Made by a program: the position numbers and the translations under genes. A stretch of DNA of 64,000 bases from Planctomycetia bacterium. Its GTDB lineage: Bacteria > Planctomycetota > Planctomycetia > Pirellulales > Thermoguttaceae. Every line of letters starts with the position of its first letter. Within the stretch, counting starts at the first letter, position 1. The notes under the pieces were generated by a model. The model did no database searches. It worked only from the letters and a program-made list of their open reading frames with translations, and had not been told where the DNA came from. Positions 1-9,158 of the stretch are shown here, in pieces. The stretch covers positions 1-64,000 of the forward strand of contig JAUNSJ010000017.1 of assembly GCA_030539295.1 (NCBI GenBank), in the 5' to 3' direction.

Positions 1-19
1 TAAATACGTATATTATTTT

Positions 20-478
20 ATGAATTCGCTTTTCTGGTGTTTTTTAGAACCTCCCGTTGGTTGTGAGGGTGGGTCCGCGGCACCCGAAGGTTTTCCCGAT
101 CTCGTTCCCTATAGAATTAATGTCATGGACGGTGCAACGCCGGTTGAGGGGGTCAACGTTCAACTCGTTCCCCAGGAGAAAATGGAATGGACAGCCGGTG
201 GCGCAACAGACGCCGCAGGTAAACTGGCGATTTCGACCATTCAATTCGGTCACGCAGAATCGGGAGTTCCCGTCGGAACCTACAAAGTAGTGCTTTCCAA
301 AATGGAAGAAGCCCCGTCTGCCAAGGGGCTAAGTATGGAGGAATATCGTGAAAAAAGTAAAGGGTTTAAATCAAAACAGTTTTGTCCAAAGTCCTTGACC
401 GATGCCTCCACGACTCCGCTAACTGCGGAAGTTTCCAAAGGCGGCGAGCTGACGATCGATTTAACGCGATATAAATAG
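20..478 (+). CDS. small carboxypeptidase-regulatory-like protein, probable lipoprotein
   Basis: A 152-residue protein resembling the small proteins commonly found beside DUF1559 genes in planctomycetes. The part from about residue 27 (GFPDLVPYRINVMDG...) looks like a beta-sandwich of the carboxypeptidase-regulatory/transthyretin type, with the recurrent LVP and GVPVGTYKVVL phrases. A Gly-Cys pair at residues 14-15 followed by Gly/Ser-rich sequence looks like a lipobox, but the 13 residues before it are a poor signal peptide. The true start may therefore lie upstream of the window, or the signal may be damaged by a frameshift. No ribosome binding site is visible at the assigned ATG. It lies 161 bases before the DUF1559 gene on the same strand. 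No enzymatic role can be assigned. Confidence 0.7.
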   Translation: MNSLFWCFLEPPVGCEGGSAAPEGFPDLVPYRINVMDGATPVEGVNVQLVPQEKMEWTAGGATDAAGKLAISTIQFGHAESGVPVGTYKVVLSKMEEAPSAKGLSMEEYREKSKGFKSKQFCPKSLTDASTTPLTAEVSKGGELTIDLTRYK

Positions 479-560
479 AATTTAAACAATGTTACTTTGC
501 CCGCTTGCGTTGCAGATGATTCATTTCGAACGTCGCGCAATCGGGCTTGTCAATATAAAC

Positions 561-614
561 GACACGAGGAGACGGAGAGTTCCACTTCGGATGACTCCTC
601 TCTCAAGTCGTGTC
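561..614 (+). promoter_or_regulatory. hairpin in the leader of the DUF1559 gene
   Basis: GACACGA at 561-567 pairs with TCGTGTC at 608-614, and an inner GAGGAG (566-571) could alternatively pair with CTCCTC (595-600). The structure ends 25 bases before the DUF1559 start codon and just before its Shine-Dalgarno AAGGAG. It could end transcripts of the upstream gene or tune expression of the downstream one; no T-run decides between these. Confidence 0.35.
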
Positions 615-639
615 TTAATTTACCACAAGGAGAAAGAAC

Positions 640-1842
640 ATGCGAAATGTGACATTGAAATGGAACACTACTGTTAATTTAGCACAGGGGGGGATACAGA
701 AGCTCAAAAGATCTTTTCGGCGTTTGGCCTTCACTCTGGTCGAATTATTGGTTGTCATTGCGATTATCGGGATTTTAATCGCCTTGCTGCTGCCAGCGGT
801 ACAAGCAGCGCGGGAGGCAGCCCGACGCATGCAATGTACCAATAATTTAAAACAAATCTCATTGGGGCTGCACAATTATCACGACACAAACGGAACATTT
901 CCGTCGTTTGCCTTTGGCTTTGGCGCAATTGATAACGATATCAATTTCCATGTCTCACTGTTTCCTTTTTGTGAACAGGCCGCTCTTTGGTCTTCCTGGT
1001 CAACGGACAAACCCGGTGGTACCTCTGGCGGCATACCAGCTTCTTGGCGTGACTACTTTGCCGCGACCATAGGCTATATGAATTGTCCTTCCGCACCTTA
1101 TGCGCGAAATTCAATTTATGGAGTTAACGCCGGATGGACCCGCACCAGTTACATGGCGTCCTTCGGCGACGCCATGACAAAGACAAAAACTTACTGGGGC
1201 CGCAAAGTAGGCGATGTTACATACACGAGTCTGTCACAAGAGGTGAATAACCGTGGCTTTTTTGCCAGTAATTCCTACTGGTCAGGGAAGTCAGCCTATC
1301 GTACGTTCAGCGCACTTACTGATGGAACTTCGAATACGATTGCTTTTGCAGAACGCAATCCGGGCCAAGGTCCCGTAGATGACCTACCCAAAGATATCAA
1401 GTCAAGTCTGGCTGCCAGTGTTGCGACACATACGGATGGCTCCATTAAACCGGCCAGTTGTGCATTGCAGGTCTCCTCCACAGACCACACTCTGTTCACC
1501 AATGCCGCCGTAGCGTACGGTGTTAGTGGATTAACTTACGCGGCAGGCTATCCCAGTATATCGGGATTCCAGACGATTCTGCCACCGAACTCGCCCTCAT
1601 GTGCGGATGGAACGTCATATTACGAAGGAGTTGTGCTCATTAGTGCCTCGAGCAGTCATTCCGGGGGCGTTAATGTGGCCTTGGCCGACGGCAGTGTTCG
1701 TTTTGTTTCCGATACCATTAATGCCGTAACCAGCGGAATGAATAATTATACCGACGGTGGCGAGGTAACGTCCGGCAAGAGTCCTTACGGCGTTTGGGGC
1801 GCTCTCGGTTCGATCAATGGTGGTGAAACGACCGCCTTGTAG
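640..1842 (+). CDS. DUF1559 domain protein with prepilin-type N-terminus
   Basis: A 400-residue member of the DUF1559 family, expanded in planctomycetes. After a 30-residue basic leader comes the type IV prepilin methylation motif [15 protein letters not shown] (Phe31, Glu35) and one hydrophobic helix, followed by [17 protein letters not shown], the standard entry to DUF1559. The C-terminus carries the family's histidine plus DG signature ([18 protein letters not shown], around residue 345-362). The start is supported by AAGGAG nine bases upstream. Such proteins are thought to be processed by a prepilin peptidase and assembled as surface or pseudopilin-like structures. The exact role is unknown, and it is probably one of many paralogues in this genome. 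Confidence 0.93.
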   Translation: MRNVTLKWNTTVNLAQGGIQKLKRSFRRLAFTLVELLVVIAIIGILIALLLPAVQAAREAARRMQCTNNLKQISLGLHNYHDTNGTFPSFAFGFGAIDNDINFHVSLFPFCEQAALWSSWSTDKPGGTSGGIPASWRDYFAATIGYMNCPSAPYARNSIYGVNAGWTRTSYMASFGDAMTKTKTYWGRKVGDVTYTSLSQEVNNRGFFASNSYWSGKSAYRTFSALTDGTSNTIAFAERNPGQGPVDDLPKDIKSSLAASVATHTDGSIKPASCALQVSSTDHTLFTNAAVAYGVSGLTYAAGYPSISGFQTILPPNSPSCADGTSYYEGVVLISASSSHSGGVNVALADGSVRFVSDTINAVTSGMNNYTDGGEVTSGKSPYGVWGALGSINGGETTAL

Positions 1843-1885
1843 TACGCTGTTAAATGTTTGGTTTTGATAGAGGAGGTCTCCAGAA

Positions 1886-3133
1886 ATGAATCATATTCCG
1901 TTTTTTGCAATTTGCATGACCTTGTTATTGGTCTCGTGCGGAGCAGGGGTTACCGCAAACGAACCTGTTCCCGCACTTGATCCGCTGGCAACGTTTCGTA
2001 TTGGTACGGACGAAAACGGCCTGCCGCAAGGTGATGTAACGAAGCTGCGGACACTGCCGACGCCGGAACCTCGCGCGGAAAACGGATGGGCCTGGTATGA
2101 CGCCGCGGCCTGGGAGACGGAAGGTCAGGCATTCTCCGACGTCACACGACGCTTCGCACGATACCCTGCCCGGGCAGAGAATGTCATTCCTTCCGGCCCC
2201 TGGTACACCGGTCAGCACTCAACTGGCATGGTCGTGCGTTTTCGAACGAACGCGAACGCAATTCATGTTCAATACGATTTATGGAACCCCCGTTTGGGAA
2301 TTGCTCACATGCCGGCAACAGGCGTTAGTGGCGTCGACCTTTATATTCACGACGGCCGCTCCTGGCGTTGGGCAGGTAATTTTTATCCTGAAAATCAGAA
2401 TATAGGCGATACCCCGCTCATTGACGGTATGACGCAGGCCGAGCGTGACTGCATGCTCTATTTGCCCTTGTACAATGGAATTGAGCGGCTGGAAATTGGC
2501 GTACCGGAAGGATCTTCGTTTACCGCTATTGCCCCGCTGCATTCAGCGACCCTCGATGATTCCATTCGTCAGAAACCGTTTCTGTATTATGGTACGTCGA
2601 TTGCGCAAGGGGCAGGTGCGAACCGGCCCGGCATGGCGTATACCGCCCTGTTGGCTCGACGACTCGACGTACCGGCCTGGAACTTCGGGTCCGACGGCAG
2701 TGGTCGCATGGAAGAATCGGTGGCTCATTTCTTCGCGGAACTCGACCCGTGCGTCTATATTCTCGATTGCCTCCCCAATATGGACGCCGCGCAGATCGAC
2801 GCCAATACAGAACGATTCGTGCGTATTCTTAAAGAAGCCCATCCGGACACGCCGGTGATTCTGGTGGAGGATCGACCTTTCGACAATGCCTGGTTACGCC
2901 CGGGCATTGCCGCGCACCATCGCAATTCGCGAGAGCATCTTTGGGCCGTCTACAAACGCTTAACCGACGCTGGTATAACCGGCGTGTATTATTTGTCTGC
3001 GGATAATCTGATGGGCCGTGATTCCGAAGGCGCGGCTGACGGCAGCCATCCGAGCGACCTCGGAATGGTTCGCATGACTCATGCCCTGGAACCCGTTATT
3101 CGCAAAGCACTCAATATGCCGCCGGCTGAGTGA
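1886..3133 (+). CDS. secreted SGNH/GDSL-family hydrolase with GxDLY N-terminal domain
   Basis: 415 residues with a signal peptide (hydrophobic residues 4-22, cleavage near VTANE). The first half is the beta-rich domain that precedes SGNH hydrolases of this type, including the GVDLYIHDG phrase. The SGNH catalytic domain starts at about residue 230: nucleophile block GTSIAQG with Ser238, a conserved Gly and Asn further on, and the Asp/His block DGSHPSD (Asp385, His388). Expected activity is removal of acetyl or other ester groups from polysaccharides at the cell surface or periplasm. GAGGAGG upstream supports the start. Co-directional with the following propeller and sialidase-like genes, suggesting one saccharide-foraging unit. 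Confidence 0.88.
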   Translation: MNHIPFFAICMTLLLVSCGAGVTANEPVPALDPLATFRIGTDENGLPQGDVTKLRTLPTPEPRAENGWAWYDAAAWETEGQAFSDVTRRFARYPARAENVIPSGPWYTGQHSTGMVVRFRTNANAIHVQYDLWNPRLGIAHMPATGVSGVDLYIHDGRSWRWAGNFYPENQNIGDTPLIDGMTQAERDCMLYLPLYNGIERLEIGVPEGSSFTAIAPLHSATLDDSIRQKPFLYYGTSIAQGAGANRPGMAYTALLARRLDVPAWNFGSDGSGRMEESVAHFFAELDPCVYILDCLPNMDAAQIDANTERFVRILKEAHPDTPVILVEDRPFDNAWLRPGIAAHHRNSREHLWAVYKRLTDAGITGVYYLSADNLMGRDSEGAADGSHPSDLGMVRMTHALEPVIRKALNMPPAE

Positions 3134-3217
3134 AATACATCCACTTTATAAACAACGCAATACAATTGCCGAGTACACCCTACCCGTTAGCCCCCCATTT
3201 CTACCGAGGAGTTTTTT

Positions 3218-4759
3218 ATGTTAAAATCCATGCAAATGTTTGTTGTACTTCTGCTCACGGCCGCGTCAGTGACTTTGGCGGCCGATGCTGTTCCAGAGGA
3301 CACTGTCAATATAGGCAGCCGCCGGGAACTCTTTCTGGATGATTATTTGATTGCCAATCGGGATAAAGTCGATATCCTTGTACACCGTCCGGACCGAAAG
3401 GAAATCTCTTTGGTTTTTAACAAGCCGTGGGAAGGAGACAGCCAAAGTTATTTTACCACATTTCAGGACGATCAGAAGTATCGTATGTATTATCACGCCT
3501 GGGGGCAATTCCCCTCCTCGAAACTTCTGTCAATTTGCTACGCCGAAAGTGATGACGGGATCAACTGGACCTGTCCGGAACTTGGCATTTGTGAATTTGA
3601 AGGCTCGACGGCGAATAATATTGTAATAAATCACTTTGGTGAAGACTTTCTGAATCACGACTTTAATCCGTTTTGGGATAAGAAGCCCGGGACGCCCCCG
3701 GAACAGAAATACAAAGCGGTTGGATTTGGGTATAGTCCGTCAGATCCAGATAAAGGCGGTCTCTTCGCTTGGAGTTCACCCGATGCTATTCATTGGACTC
3801 TTATGCAAGAGGCTCCCATTCTTAGGGGGTATGCTTTCGATTCGCAGAATGTGGCTTTCTGGTCTGAAAAAGATAATTGCTATGTTCTCTATTTTAGGCA
3901 CTTCGCCAATGGCGTCGATGTAGTCGTCGGAACCCGTATTGTCATGAAAGCAACCTCAGACGATTTACTTCACTGGACCGTTCAGGGAACACTTCAGTTT
4001 CCGGAAGGAGAAGGTCCGGTTCACGGCGCCCAATACTACACGAATCAAATCAAGGAGTATTATCGCGCTCCCGAGACGCTGATTGGTTTTCCAGCGCGGT
4101 ACGTGGACCATGGGGGCACGGAATCTACAAAATTGCTCCCTGAATGGGACCTGCGTGAGAAACGAATTAAAATTGAGCAACGACTTGGAACGACTGTTAC
4201 AGATTCCGTTTTCATCTGGAGTCGCGACGGTATGAATTTTCGGCAGAGCAACGATGTTTTTGTCGCGCCCGGCTTGCGTACGAAGCACAACTGGTGTTAC
4301 GGTGATAACTATCTTTCGTGGCACGTCGTGGAAACCGCTTCTGCCGACGACGATTCACCCCGTGAATTGTCCATCTACGCTGTCGAATCCTACCAGACTG
4401 ACAACGAATCGCGATTACGCCGTTATACGTTGAGACTGGATGGCTTTTCATCGCTTCACGCCAAAAACCAACAGGGAACGGTAACGACGAAACCGATTAT
4501 TTTTGAAGGCGCACAGCTTTCGCTTAATGCCGCGACTTCGGCTGCGGGTGAAATTCGGGTCGAAGTTCTGCGACCAGACGGTTCCGTTATTCCGGGATTC
4601 TCTTCCGAAGAGTGTGACCTCATTTATGGCGATTCCCTTGACCGCCGCGTGACCTGGAAAGGTAATGCCGACATGACACCTTTGGCCGGACAGCCGATTG
4701 TTTTACGTTTTACCATGAAAGAAGCCGACCTGTATTCAATAAAATGGGAACAACAATGA
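3218..4759 (+). CDS. secreted GH32/43-like five-bladed propeller protein
   Basis: 513 residues; residues 1-21 are a signal peptide (cleavage after LAADA). From residue 33 (RRELFLDDYLIANRD) the sequence follows planctomycete proteins annotated as glycosyl-hydrolase-like, with repeated blade phrases such as YRMYYHAWG, SDDGINWTCPELG and WSSPDAIHWTL, typical of the GH32/GH43/GH117 fold. The last ~90 residues look like a beta-sandwich (EIRVEVLRPDGSVIPGF). Catalytic residues cannot be fixed by eye, so the substrate is unknown. GAGG lies upstream of the ATG. The stop codon overlaps the next start as ATGA, implying translational coupling with the sialidase-like gene. Confidence 0.78.
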   Translation: MLKSMQMFVVLLLTAASVTLAADAVPEDTVNIGSRRELFLDDYLIANRDKVDILVHRPDRKEISLVFNKPWEGDSQSYFTTFQDDQKYRMYYHAWGQFPSSKLLSICYAESDDGINWTCPELGICEFEGSTANNIVINHFGEDFLNHDFNPFWDKKPGTPPEQKYKAVGFGYSPSDPDKGGLFAWSSPDAIHWTLMQEAPILRGYAFDSQNVAFWSEKDNCYVLYFRHFANGVDVVVGTRIVMKATSDDLLHWTVQGTLQFPEGEGPVHGAQYYTNQIKEYYRAPETLIGFPARYVDHGGTESTKLLPEWDLREKRIKIEQRLGTTVTDSVFIWSRDGMNFRQSNDVFVAPGLRTKHNWCYGDNYLSWHVVETASADDDSPRELSIYAVESYQTDNESRLRRYTLRLDGFSSLHAKNQQGTVTTKPIIFEGAQLSLNAATSAAGEIRVEVLRPDGSVIPGFSSEECDLIYGDSLDRRVTWKGNADMTPLAGQPIVLRFTMKEADLYSIKWEQQ

Positions 4760-5988
4760 CAACACGCAGAGAATTTGTGAAAACCGTGACTCAACTTTCA
4801 TTCCTGTCGACCCTCGGGTTATCCGCACATTCCGTCGCTCTTGCAAAAAGTGAAACGGAAGGAGCAGAGGAGGCGCGAAACGATTTTGCGACCCCGGAAC
4901 AATTCATCCTTTGGACCAATCCGCAGCCACTATTGCGAAGTTTGCACAGTTACTTCCCCGGCGTCTGCGAGTTGGATAATGGAGAGTTGCTCGCGAGTCA
5001 TTTTCTCTGCTCCGCCTTTGAAAGTGTCGACGGAACAGCGCGCCTGTCACGCAGTCGGGATAAAGGTCAAACGTGGGAACTCCTGCCGCCGATCTACGAT
5101 AAGAGTCGCTTAACTCCGCCTCGCTCGGACACAATGAAACCGACCAATGCCGGCGGTGGGAATATTCTCCTGTTCGGTTATGAATTCTTTCGGGAAGATC
5201 CGGAACTGCCTATGGGTAATCCCGAAACCGGAGGCGTTCTCGACGACCGCATTATTCTCGCACGCTCTGCCGATCATGGCTCAACCTGGACGCAGCCGGA
5301 AGAGGTGCCTTGCCGCTGGGGTCATCATGTGGAGGCCTCTGCGCCCTTGACCTGTTTAGCCAACGGCGACTGGGCAACGCCTATCGCTCCCTTTCCCGAC
5401 TGGTCCGGAGCGCGCGTAAACGACGGCGGTCGCCTGCTCCGCTCTTCCGATCGCGGGACAACCTGGAACGACGACGCCGTAACCATAGCCTTCGGTCCTG
5501 ACGTTGCGGTCTATGAGCAGCGTCTGTGTCAGTTGGAGAAGTCCGGTCGTCTGGTCGTGATCGCCTGGAATGAAAATCTCAAAACAGGCGAACGCATGAA
5601 TAATCATTATGTGATTTCCGACGACAACGGCAAAACATTCAGTAAGCCACAGGACACCGGCGTGCGGGGTCAGGCGTCGAGCGTGTGCGCACTTGATAAC
5701 GACCGTCTGCTGGCATTACACGCAAAACGTCGCGATACCGACCGGCCCGGCATCTACGGTTATGTTGTCAATTTGAAGAATAATCGTTGGGACATAGAAA
5801 AAGAGGGACTCCTCTGGGAGCCTGACACGCCAATTACCCGAAGTCGTCACGCGGCGGAAATATTCGCGTTTTTAAAATTCGGCCAGCCGAGCGCCGTGCG
5901 ACTTGCCGACGGCTCAATTCTCGTCACCTTCTGGTGCGTTGACCGTCAGGGCCAAGGCATGACGAACGTTCTGCGTCTGAACGTCTAG
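4756..5988 (+). CDS. exported Asp-box (sialidase/BNR-like) protein
   Basis: 410 residues from the ATG that overlaps the previous stop (ATGA); an in-frame ATG four codons earlier (4744) is less likely. The N-terminus TRREFVKTVTQLSFLSTLG resembles a Tat signal but with only RR rather than a full motif. Four Asp boxes (S-x-D-x-G-x-T-W) are visible: SRDKGQTWELL, SADHGSTWTQP, SSDRGTTWNDD and SDDNGKTFSKP, diagnostic of a six-bladed sialidase-like propeller. A glycosidase or sugar-binding role is likely, but the sialidase arginine triad was not confirmed. The last 22 codons lie in an 80-bp block repeated perfectly at 9269-9348. Confidence 0.85.
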   Translation: MTTRREFVKTVTQLSFLSTLGLSAHSVALAKSETEGAEEARNDFATPEQFILWTNPQPLLRSLHSYFPGVCELDNGELLASHFLCSAFESVDGTARLSRSRDKGQTWELLPPIYDKSRLTPPRSDTMKPTNAGGGNILLFGYEFFREDPELPMGNPETGGVLDDRIILARSADHGSTWTQPEEVPCRWGHHVEASAPLTCLANGDWATPIAPFPDWSGARVNDGGRLLRSSDRGTTWNDDAVTIAFGPDVAVYEQRLCQLEKSGRLVVIAWNENLKTGERMNNHYVISDDNGKTFSKPQDTGVRGQASSVCALDNDRLLALHAKRRDTDRPGIYGYVVNLKNNRWDIEKEGLLWEPDTPITRSRHAAEIFAFLKFGQPSAVRLADGSILVTFWCVDRQGQGMTNVLRLNV

Positions 5989-6002
5989 ACCGGCGCCGGC
6001 GT
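5923..6002 (+). repeat. 80-bp direct repeat, left copy
   Basis: Identical to 9269-9348 (offset 3346). It covers the last 22 codons and stop of the sialidase-like gene plus 14 bases. Perfect identity over 80 bases means a recent event: duplication of a target on insertion, or unequal recombination. See the right copy and the cassette. Confidence 0.93.
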
Positions 6003-6014
6003 TCATTGTACATG

Positions 6015-6048
6015 GAAACCTGACGCGTGGGCGAATCAGTCAGGTTTC
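6015..6048 (+). terminator. hairpin terminator after the sialidase-like gene
   Basis: GAAACCTGAC (6015-6024) pairs perfectly with GTCAGGTTTC (6039-6048) around a 14-base loop, followed by TTCT. It lies 27 bases after the stop of the sialidase-like gene. It also lies just beyond the end of the minus-strand remnant at 6051-6107, so it may originally have served that gene. Confidence 0.6.
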
Positions 6049-6050
6049 TT

Positions 6051-6107
6051 CTACACCAGACCACGCTCGCGAAGATATTGACGGTCCTGCTGCGCCTTGG
6101 TTGCAAA
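6051..6107 (-). pseudogene. possible 3' remnant of a minus-strand gene
   Basis: Read on the minus strand, this ends in ATKAQQDRQYLRERGLV and a TAG stop at 6051-6053, a charged, codon-like C-terminus directly followed by a hairpin. Upstream (higher coordinates) the frame runs into the A/T-rich start of repeat unit A, so nothing more of the gene is present. This could be the tail of a gene truncated when the repeat cassette formed. It is too short to name a family, and chance is possible. Confidence 0.35.
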
Positions 6108-6392
6108 AAAATTTTTTACAACAAAAAGATTAAGATGCCCAACTTTCCCGTGATAAAATCCCTAATTGCTTGATTTTTATTACAAATAAAGAACAGGCAA
6201 TGCCAAGATGCAACCTGTCCAGGACTGTTAAACCAACGAAGGGGTCTCGATTCCGATGTAACAGCCGGAAGAGAATTCCCACCCGTTGGGGACGGCACGT
6301 GTGCTGTCCCAAAAGAATTCCCAAAACGGCCGTGCTCGGCAATGTGGTATCATTTCCGCTCCCCGTTACCCATAGCTCGTGACAGAGAGCCC
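6098..6392 (+). repeat. repeat unit A (diverged ~295-bp unit)
   Basis: Begins GGTTGCAAAAAA...AAAAAGATTAAGATG and ends ...CCCGTTACCCATAGCTCGTGACAGAGAGCC. It aligns along its length with unit B (6513-6803), with internal stretches such as GGTATCATTTCCGCTCCCCG conserved exactly. A shorter inverted relative lies at 9159-9268. No protein-coding capacity is evident. Confidence 0.8.
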
Positions 6393-6444
6393 AATCTTTT
6401 TCGCCGAATTCATGACTTTTTTCATGTTTTTGAAGACAAACCCC

Positions 6445-6473
6445 TTGTAATCGGTTATGGAATAGAGTATACT
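6445..6473 (+). promoter_or_regulatory. putative promoter inside the repeat region
   Basis: TTGTAA (6445-6450), 17-base spacer, TATACT (6468-6473), reading toward the DUF4838 gene. The resulting leader would be about 300 bases and would include all of unit B. Confidence 0.4.
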
Positions 6474-6480
6474 TCTTATA

Positions 6481-6553
6481 GACATTTTAATCTCCTCCTT
6501 TGTGAAATGCCTGGTTGCAAAAAACATTTTACCAATAAAAAGATTAAAATGTC
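6481..6553. repeat. 13-bp perfect inverted repeat at the start of unit B
   Basis: GACATTTTAATCT (6481-6493) and AGATTAAAATGTC (6541-6553) are perfect inverted copies with 47 bases between. The flanks continue as a weaker palindrome (6410-6480 against 6554-6610), so the space between units A and B is itself an imperfect inverted duplication of the start of unit B. Confidence 0.75.
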
Positions 6554-6803
6554 CATATTTTCCATGATAAAAACCCCCTGTTTGCATGATTTTTATCGTG
6601 GAATGGAACAGACAGTGCTGGGAAACAACGTGTCGAAGACCAACGAAGGAGTCTCCCTTCTGCGGAGCAAGCGGAAGAGAATTACCAACGGTCGGGGACG
6701 ACGCTGTTGCTATCCCTAAAGCAGATCCCCAAAAGGCCGTACTCGGCTATTTGGTATCATTTCCGCTCCCCGTTACCCATAGTTCGTGACAGAGAGCCAT
6801 AAT
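6513..6803 (+). repeat. repeat unit B (diverged ~290-bp unit)
   Basis: Second copy of unit A: GGTTGCAAAAAACATTTT at its left end, GGTATCATTTCCGCTCCCCG in the middle and GTGACAGAGAGCCATAATTT at its right end. The right end runs into the first codons assigned to the DUF4838 gene, so this gene's translation start lies at the edge of the repeat. Confidence 0.8.
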
Positions 6804-9116
6804 TTATTAAACAAGGAGTTTAAAAGTGCAATTAAATGTTTTTTATGGAGAATATTCTCTATAACGGTGGTATTTGCTGCATCGCTGTGTACGAATGCCA
6901 AAGCCGACGAAATTACTGTTGTTGACAAAGGCGAGAGTAACTGGGTTATAGCAATTCCGGACGAAGCGACGGAGGTTGAACAAACGGCGGCTGCGGAATT
7001 ACAAACTCATATAAAAGCCATATCAGACTGTGAACTCTTGATTACAAAGGAACAGGAGTTGCAGGCAGACGTGCCGGCGTTTTATATCGGGGGGACGTCG
7101 CGGGGCCGTGCGGTCATGGCAGACGCAGGAGCCGTTGAGCCGTTACCGTTCGATACCATTTTTATTCGCGCATTGCCAGAGGCGATTGTCTTGTCGGGGC
7201 ATGAGCGTCGCGGGGCTTTATACGCCGTCTATACTTTGCTTGAGGACACGCTCGGATGCCGGTGGTGGACACAGGACGAGACTTTTATCCCGAAGAATGA
7301 GACAATTACTATTCCGAATGATTTGGCGATTAATTATGCGCCAAAGGTAATCTCGCGTGAGGCCTTTAATCACCGTGCTTCGGGCAATATCTATTCTGCT
7401 CGAAATAAAGGTAATGGTGGTAACGATGCTGCGCATGGTGGGAAAATTGAAATTATCAATTTTGTGCACAGTTTCTTTCATTATATTTCTCCTGACAAAT
7501 ATTTTGAAGATCATCCGGAATGGTTTAGCGAGAATGAAGGTAAAAGGACACGCCATGGCCAATTGTGTCTGACGAACGAGGAGATGAGGGCGGAACTGAT
7601 CCAAAATCTGCTTATCGATTTGCGTAACTCGCCCGATCCGAAATTTATTGACTTGAGTCAGAACGATTGGGCTGGTTTTTGTACATGTGAAAAATGTCAG
7701 GCTATTGACGAGGAAGAAGGGTCGCAGTCCGGAACTTTAATACGCTTTGTCAATGCCGTTGCAGAAGCGGTGGAAAAGGAATTTCCTGACGTCTATGTCG
7801 AGACACTGGCCTATCAATACACACGTAAGCCGCCCTTACACGTCAAGCCGCGCGATAATGTTCTGATTCGCCTTTGTTCCATTGAGTGTGATTTCTCACA
7901 TTCGCTTGAGCATCCGGTAAATAAGGCCTTTGCGGAAGATTTGCGTGGCTGGCGTGCGATTGCCAAATCCCTGTTTGTTTGGGATTATTTAACGGATTAC
8001 CACGACTATACCGGAATCTTTCCCAACTATAATGTTATCGTGCCGAACATTCGCTATTTTATCGATAGCGGTGCCATAGGAATTTTTAATGAATCGGAAG
8101 GCGAAGATTTCTGCGAATTGCGCAATTGGCTCTTACATCATCTGATGTGGGACCCATCGCGAAACGAAGAGGAACTTTTTAACGACTTCTGTAACGGATA
8201 TTATGGAGATGGAATGGCACCCCTGATTCGCGAATATCAGAATCTTTTGGCGGACTGCGCCGCGAATTCTGGTGTTCACATTGGCTGTTTCGCCCCTGCC
8301 GTGAATGAGTGGCTGGATTATAAAACACTGGTAAAAGCAACGGAAATTATGAATCGCGCCGAGGACCTGATTCGAAATTCTTATGGAGAAAACTCAGCGC
8401 AGTACACACGTGTCCGCAAAGCCCGACTGGCCGTGGACAGAACCTGGTTTAAATTCTATGACTTCTGGCGGGTTAAGTCGGCGGAAGAGGGAGTTGCCTG
8501 GGCCGGCCCGAACGATCCGGTCGCCGCTTGTGCCGATTTTCTTGACCGATGCCGCTTGCACAAAGTTCCTTATCTGGTGATCGACTCGGGACCCGACTGG
8601 GAATCACTGCTGCTTGAAAAGATGAAAATGCGTTATCTTAAACGCGAGGACCTTTCTAAATTATGGCAAGAGCTTCCTGTTGGTGAATCCGTTATTATTG
8701 ACGACGCCACTTTCAATAATCATAAGGAAAAAGCGGAACGGGTCGACGATGCCAATGCGTGGAACGGACGGGCAACGAGCATGTCGACGGAGGTCGACTG
8801 GAATGTGAATTTCATGCCCAATCTTTCCGGTCCCTACCGGACGTTTGTTCGTTTGCGCTGTGACGCCAGTACGGATCAGGGCGATGCCATGTCATTCGGG
8901 GTCTACGACTGGAGTGCAAAAAAGGATATTTTTTCAAAGACAATTGCTGTCGAGCAGTTGCGCGGCGACGAATACAAATGGGTTGACTTCGGAACAATTG
9001 ACTTTAACTTGTCAGCCGGCTTTTGGTTGGCGCATCGGCATGACCCGAACGTGAGTCGTGTTTTCGTCGATGTGATCGTGTTTATCAAGCCGGAAGAAAC
9101 CGCTGTCAATCCGTAG
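6786..9116 (+). CDS. secreted DUF4838 / alpha-glucuronidase-like protein
   Basis: 776 residues from a GTG. Signal peptide around residues 17-41 (basic n-region, hydrophobic core IFSITVVFAASL, cleavage near AKA-DE). Residues 45-170 resemble the GH67-type N-terminal domain (EQTAAAELQTHI..., LSGHERRGALYAVYTLLED...GCRWW). Residues 180-560 match DUF4838, including SQNDWAGFCTCEKC. A beta-sandwich-like tail follows. Probable role is attack on plant or algal polysaccharides. The start is uncertain: the only good Shine-Dalgarno (AAGGAG, 6813-6818) is followed by GTG/ATG codons out of frame, and the in-frame GTG at 6786 lies in repeat unit B. The gene sits between inverted repeat copies, as if it were cargo. 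Confidence 0.82.
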   Translation: MTESHNLLNKEFKSAIKCFLWRIFSITVVFAASLCTNAKADEITVVDKGESNWVIAIPDEATEVEQTAAAELQTHIKAISDCELLITKEQELQADVPAFYIGGTSRGRAVMADAGAVEPLPFDTIFIRALPEAIVLSGHERRGALYAVYTLLEDTLGCRWWTQDETFIPKNETITIPNDLAINYAPKVISREAFNHRASGNIYSARNKGNGGNDAAHGGKIEIINFVHSFFHYISPDKYFEDHPEWFSENEGKRTRHGQLCLTNEEMRAELIQNLLIDLRNSPDPKFIDLSQNDWAGFCTCEKCQAIDEEEGSQSGTLIRFVNAVAEAVEKEFPDVYVETLAYQYTRKPPLHVKPRDNVLIRLCSIECDFSHSLEHPVNKAFAEDLRGWRAIAKSLFVWDYLTDYHDYTGIFPNYNVIVPNIRYFIDSGAIGIFNESEGEDFCELRNWLLHHLMWDPSRNEEELFNDFCNGYYGDGMAPLIREYQNLLADCAANSGVHIGCFAPAVNEWLDYKTLVKATEIMNRAEDLIRNSYGENSAQYTRVRKARLAVDRTWFKFYDFWRVKSAEEGVAWAGPNDPVAACADFLDRCRLHKVPYLVIDSGPDWESLLLEKMKMRYLKREDLSKLWQELPVGESVIIDDATFNNHKEKAERVDDANAWNGRATSMSTEVDWNVNFMPNLSGPYRTFVRLRCDASTDQGDAMSFGVYDWSAKKDIFSKTIAVEQLRGDEYKWVDFGTIDFNLSAGFWLAHRHDPNVSRVFVDVIVFIKPEETAVNP

Positions 9117-9158
9117 CGGACTGTGCAAATTAAATTGCTATTACTGTTGAGGTATCGA

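Noticed and set aside
6342-6719. Open frames inside the A/B repeat units
   Set aside because: They are not conserved between the two diverged copies and lack protein character.
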